Source of the DNA: Acorus gramineus
Lineage: Eukaryota > Streptophyta > Magnoliopsida > Acorales > Acoraceae
Length of the DNA: 64,000 nt
NCBI GenBank assembly: GCA_030737835.1
Contig: CM060847.1
Coordinates: forward strand, 10,120,704-10,184,703
Direction: 5' to 3'
Shown: positions 59,900-64,000 of the stretch, in pieces
How positions within the stretch are numbered: the stretch's first letter is position 1
Layout of the letters: each line of letters opens with the position of its first letter
Position numbers and translations under genes: made by a program
Notes under the pieces: generated by a model
What the model was told of the DNA's origin: nothing
Seen by the model: only the letters and a program-made list of their open reading frames with translations
Database searches by the model: none

Positions 59900-60376
59900 G
59901 GCTGTGTTTGGATATGAAGTTGAAACATTGATATTCTTAAAATCTTGTGTTTCAAACTCAGCTTTTGAAAAGCGTTGTTTTATTATGAAGCTTTTCAACT
60001 GTAAGACTTTTTTGCCTTAAAAAGGAAGATGATAGTTTAAAAAGCTAAAAGTTGAAAATGTATTTGGACCCGTGTTTGTGAAATTTTAGCTTTTCAAACG
60101 CGAAATCTACCCAAATGCAGATCTAAACGGAGCCTCAATCCCCGTTTGGAAAGGGGTTGGACAACTTTCGGATTTACAGAAAGCTATTTTTCCAAACCCG
60201 TTTTCAAACGAAAAATCCATGGCCTAAAACTGCATTAGATTTTTGTAAAAAAGTATCCAAAACCTAAGTTTACCAGAAGCCACACAAGCTGTGGCGAGGA
60301 AGCTTCTTACAAAATCAATTTTAAACCCAATTTTTGTCTAAAATAAGTTTTGCAATCATGCAAATCAAACGCAGCC
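59900..60376. mobile_element. PIF/Harbinger-like MITE, possibly composite
   Basis: The left end 'ggctgtgtttggatatga' and inverted right end 'ggctgcgtttgatttgc' agree, and TAA flanks both sides (59897-59899 and 60377-60379). A second pair of end-like sequences, 'aaacggagcct' and 'ccccgtttgga', meets near 60125-60150, so two related elements may be joined. Confidence 0.6.
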
Positions 60377-60379
60377 TAA

Positions 60380-60480
60380 ATCAATAATATGAAAGACAAC
60401 AAAATTAAGAATACAAAAAAAAAAGATTCGAACCTCATGGTTGAAAGAGTGCATATTAGATGTTATTCATGAAATAAATA
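60380..60480 (-). mobile_element. Possible SINE fragment with a B-box
   Basis: On the - strand 'gaggttcgaatc' (complement near 60426-60437) is a perfect Pol III B-box followed by a poly(A)-like run. No A-box or target duplication was established. Confidence 0.35.
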
Positions 60481-61018
60481 TATCCTTGTACACACGCAGT
60501 CTCTATATCTGAAGGTAATTCATTCCCGAAAAAAACTCAATTCTCGAGATTCCGCTGACTCCTTAAAGTGCGATCAAGTGGAGTTTAGAAACATTGTCTA
60601 GTCAATACCCATACTAAATAAATCAAGCTAGATCAAAAAAAATTTGAAAACAAAAATGATTTTTTGAATGTTTTGAATAAAAACTTTGTCATGGAGTTTT
60701 TTTGTTTTTTGAAAGCATTATTTTAGAAGGTCAAGGGATCGGGTTAGGGTTAGGTCCAATGAGCGTTGGACAATTTGATTGTCTAACGCGCTTGTGACAG
60801 TCTAATATTCTCACTTTGTTGTGATTGAGATAATTTGTAAGATTTCAAAACTAAACTTAGAATGCAATTAAATTTTAAGCCTAAAAATGATTCAATTAAT
60901 TTATTTATCTCAAAATTATAAGATCAGACGGTCATAAATGCGTTGGACAATCAAATTACTTCAATGCCTCTTCAACCTAACCCAATCTCGAAAGCGGTAA
61001 AAAAATAAAACAAAATGA

Positions 61019-61041
61019 TATATATATATATATATATATAT
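61019..61041. repeat. (TA)n microsatellite
   Basis: About eleven TA units followed by a T run. Confidence 0.85.
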
Positions 61042-61535
61042 TTTTTTGGCTTTGTAACAAAATGATAATTGCTATCAAATTATTATTAAAAAATTTGTGT
61101 AACAGCCAGAAATGGTAATATACAAAAAATGCCAATAACATTATTCGAATTTGTGTAACATTTAATTCTATTCAATTTGAAATATCTCAAATTAAAAGTG
61201 TAGGCTATAATACATTAACAGTATAAACTCTCACGTTGCATTATGGGCAAAAACTTGAAAATGAACCCATACAAAGAAAGAGATAGATATCCTTTGAAAA
61301 AGGTCATCATGAATTACAGTTTTATTACGACATGATTGACCCAAATAAATGTTTAGTGTTCCAGTTGAAATGTCATATCCAATTTCTTGTGAGTTAAATC
61401 ATCCCACGTGCACTACTTTTATAATTTCACATCACATTCACACTTAACGTAGGTCTGTTCATTTGGATCACTTGCTTTAGTCATCATTCTCGTCTAGAAA
61501 GCATTACATCATCGACTAAATAAATAAGTGTTTTT

Positions 61536-61803
61536 TTATTTTTAAATCTCCCTAACCTAAACTACATGATTTAATGAACGATCTCTCACTTCTTCATATT
61601 TTAATTTTAGTCTTCAGATTTAAAGGATGTGTTCTATTTTAGTTCTCCTAGGAAATAAAAAAAAAATCAAATAATTTAATAATAGATCCATCTTTGGAAC
61701 TAAAAATCCTTTAAATATGAAGACTAAAACCAAAATATATATGAAGAAGTGAGAGATCAATCACTAAATCATATAGTTTATGTGGACTTAAAAATAAAAA
61801 ATA
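61536..61803. mobile_element. Foldback MITE of about 270 bp
   Basis: The left arm ('gatctctcacttcttcatat', then 'tttagtcttca' and 'tttaaaggat') is repeated in inverted order in the right arm ('atgaagaagtgagagatc' etc.), with a short spacer around 61650-61680. The arms exceed 100 bp, so a transcript would form a long hairpin. Confidence 0.7.
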
Positions 61804-63540
61804 AGAGTTACAGAAAAGATGATGAAAATGATAATAAGTTAACTTGAAATCAATATTAAAAAAACCACCACAAGAAAAAACACATATTTATGTGATTATA
61901 CTTTATTCGACACCCATGGAAAAAATTAATGAGAAAATAAATTGCAATTAATAGACACTGACGGACTTCCTTTGTAAGCCCTAATTTGACAAACAAATAA
62001 GTGATATGATAAAAGATAATTACAGAGATAAATAAAAAAATAATAATTTATCCCATTTGATATAAAAAATTATCGAGATAAAGTGGTTCCATCTAAAGAT
62101 TATAATAACATGTATCATCACTTTTTGTCTCAATTTTAATAAATATAAATAAAATTGATGGATTTTTTATCCCTTAAAATTAAAAAATTTTATCCCCAAA
62201 ACCTTTTAATTAACCACTTGACAAACTAGACATAAATTACTCTTCTCAATTTTTTCCTTTAAGAATTCCAATTTTAACAGTACATAACTATATCTCTAAA
62301 ACATTTATAATTAACAAAAAATGATAGGGATAAGAGGAAGAAAGAGGAGCTAGCACAAAATCAAAGAGATATCACCACATCAAAACCTTTACTAACTCAT
62401 CTCATATTATTAGTTAGTAATTCAATACAAATCTTAATCTCATATTTTTATCTCTTGATCCATGTCACAATTGAAGCGAGGAATATAGCCCAAGGGAAAA
62501 AAAAAAGAGAATTTTTTTTTTTGTTTGGTCGTTCTAATCATATTTGGCAGTGAGAGTTTGTAGTTCAAACTTAATTATTGAGTACATATTAAATTTCATT
62601 GATTTTTGAATTTGCACTAACTGCCTCTATGGGTGTATTTTTTTAAAAATCTTTGTTGTTATTAATCAATCCAAACAAGTCGTATTCTTTTCAAGTTTCA
62701 GCTTTTCCACATGTCGAATTTGCACTATATATACTATACCCTCGGTAGGGCTACTATGCCACAAGAAAGCAAACCTATTCTTTCATTCAAAGCAATAATC
62801 ACTATATACTAATACTATACGTTTAGGACCACGTGACACTTTGAGCAGTAAAGACGCTATGCCACTATATAAACGTGCATCTTTTGCGTAGAAATGAAGA
62901 CAAGAAGGTTCCATGCACTCCATGCAAGCAAAGCATGTCTAATATCAATGAAAAAGTGATAAAAACGTTTTCATAAGTCATAATAACTTGTAAATTGTAA
63001 CAATAGATATTTCGATATGGATCTAGATGCCTTTCTTGGTTTCCAGTTCGAATTATCCCTATACAATAAACATGCCGGTAGAATGTATATATAACATAGA
63101 GTTCTTCTTTTATGATTCACAATTATCAATATATTTATATTATTTGTGTTTAATTTGAACAACAATACATCACACACACGATATGACAAGCAAAATTTGT
63201 TATTTAAAAAAATAATGTATCTTGACATATATGTATGTGTTTATTCCAAACCATATTCTTATAAATGTGGTCGCAAATTCAAACAAGCATATGAAGTAAG
63301 AAATATGATGGGCATTGCTAGTAATTGTAAACCAATCCTTCGTGTCTGTCATGATACAGTGTGAGATTAATTAACTGATCATGGCTTGCCTACAATCATC
63401 TTATATTTAAATTATAATTGAGGAGTAGGTGTTGTAAAGCCTTTTTTTATGTGATAGACTATTCCTCTACTTTTTTTTTTATGTTTTGAGTATGATATCT
63501 ATGTGATTTATAAAATTAATTAAAAGTTATATCTACCATT
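61804..63540. other. AT-rich intergenic DNA, no gene seen
   Basis: Only short unsupported frames. Confidence 0.45.
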
Positions 63541-63555
63541 CCATATATAAAAAGA

Positions 63556-63660
63556 AAAAAAAAATATAAATGGAGTGCTTGATTTGAACCTAGACTGCTC
63601 ATGAGATTTTCGGTCGTGATGGGAGCAAATCATTTTATCAATTGAATGCTATATATACCA
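63556..63660 (-). mobile_element. Possible tRNA-derived SINE fragment
   Basis: On the - strand a B-box-like 'aggttcaaatc' (complement near 63586-63596) follows a plausible A-box region and is followed by an A-rich tail. Boundaries and target duplication not resolved. Confidence 0.35.
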
Positions 63661-64000
63661 CTAACCGATCTGATGGATTGAAGATCTTCTGATTGTGTAA
63701 AAAAAAGTTTATCTCTACTGCTAAAATTTTGATTTTCAAATTAACAAAAGATAAAACGGTGAAAAAATCAACAAAAAAGAACGTTTATTCTTTTCTTTTA
63801 TTTTGTTTCAATTCTCAATTTATATGAACTGTAGAGCTAGTTTACATTTTTTTCCCTTCAATTTGTTTGAATGTTTGGAATATAAATATTAAAATATATA
63901 CTATATATATATATGCTCATTCCGACAATTAATCAAAAATAATAGTGACAGGCTAAGAATAATACAATATAAATGAGAAACTGCATCATTTGCAATCCAT
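63661..64000. other. AT-rich end of the window, no gene seen
   Basis: Nothing was recognised besides a short (TA)n run near 63900. Confidence 0.45.

Noticed and set aside
1..64000. CRISPR arrays, prokaryotic operons, rRNA or complete tRNA genes
   Set aside because: None seen. Short tandem repeats lack the regular spacer structure of CRISPR, and tRNA-like boxes occur only in SINE-like elements.

Overview
This window is nuclear DNA of a flowering plant. Genes have short exons with GT-AG introns, the intergenic DNA is very AT-rich, and there are TATA boxes, plant-specific gene families and many small non-autonomous transposons. The lineage cannot be fixed from the sequence alone; a monocot would fit but this is a guess.

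Positions 1-19,000 hold a cluster of LRK10L / rust-resistance-kinase-like receptor kinases. Two intact genes on the + strand (3178-5260 and 14234-16280) have nearly identical kinase exons but clearly different ectodomains. One intact gene of a different subtype lies on the - strand between them (12753-9075). Around them are a truncated first exon (1680-1937), a C-terminal relic (18634-18822) and, at 1-130, the 3' flank of a further copy outside the window. A promoter module containing TTGAC and a GC-rich 3' module were duplicated with the genes. A nested pair of TIR transposons (6392-8085) sits inside the cluster.

Positions 19,000-27,000 are mostly transposon debris: a LINE tail, a SINE with target-site duplication, a MITE family and a large 0.88 kb foldback element. 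A TATA box and an excellent 74-nt hairpin at 28,319 suggest a MIR-like non-coding gene. A two-exon gene for a 65-residue secreted peptide follows (31086-30789, -).

The second gene island holds a divergent NF-YC histone-fold transcription factor (36504-32501, -), a short uncharacterised transcription unit (about 41.8-41.4 kb, -), a Rad60/SUMO-like-domain protein (46670-43055, -), a complete type-B response regulator (50719-53709, +) and an intronless basic protein of unknown function (57551-57144, -). LINE fragments lie at 38.0-39.6 and 40.7-40.95 kb. The last 6 kb show only repeats and MITE-like elements.

The kinases would act at the plasma membrane, probably in defence or cell-wall sensing; NF-YC and the response regulator act in the nucleus. 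Nothing suggests these genes form one pathway. Exon borders were assigned by reading splice sites and frames by eye, checked for reading-frame continuity but not against transcripts.
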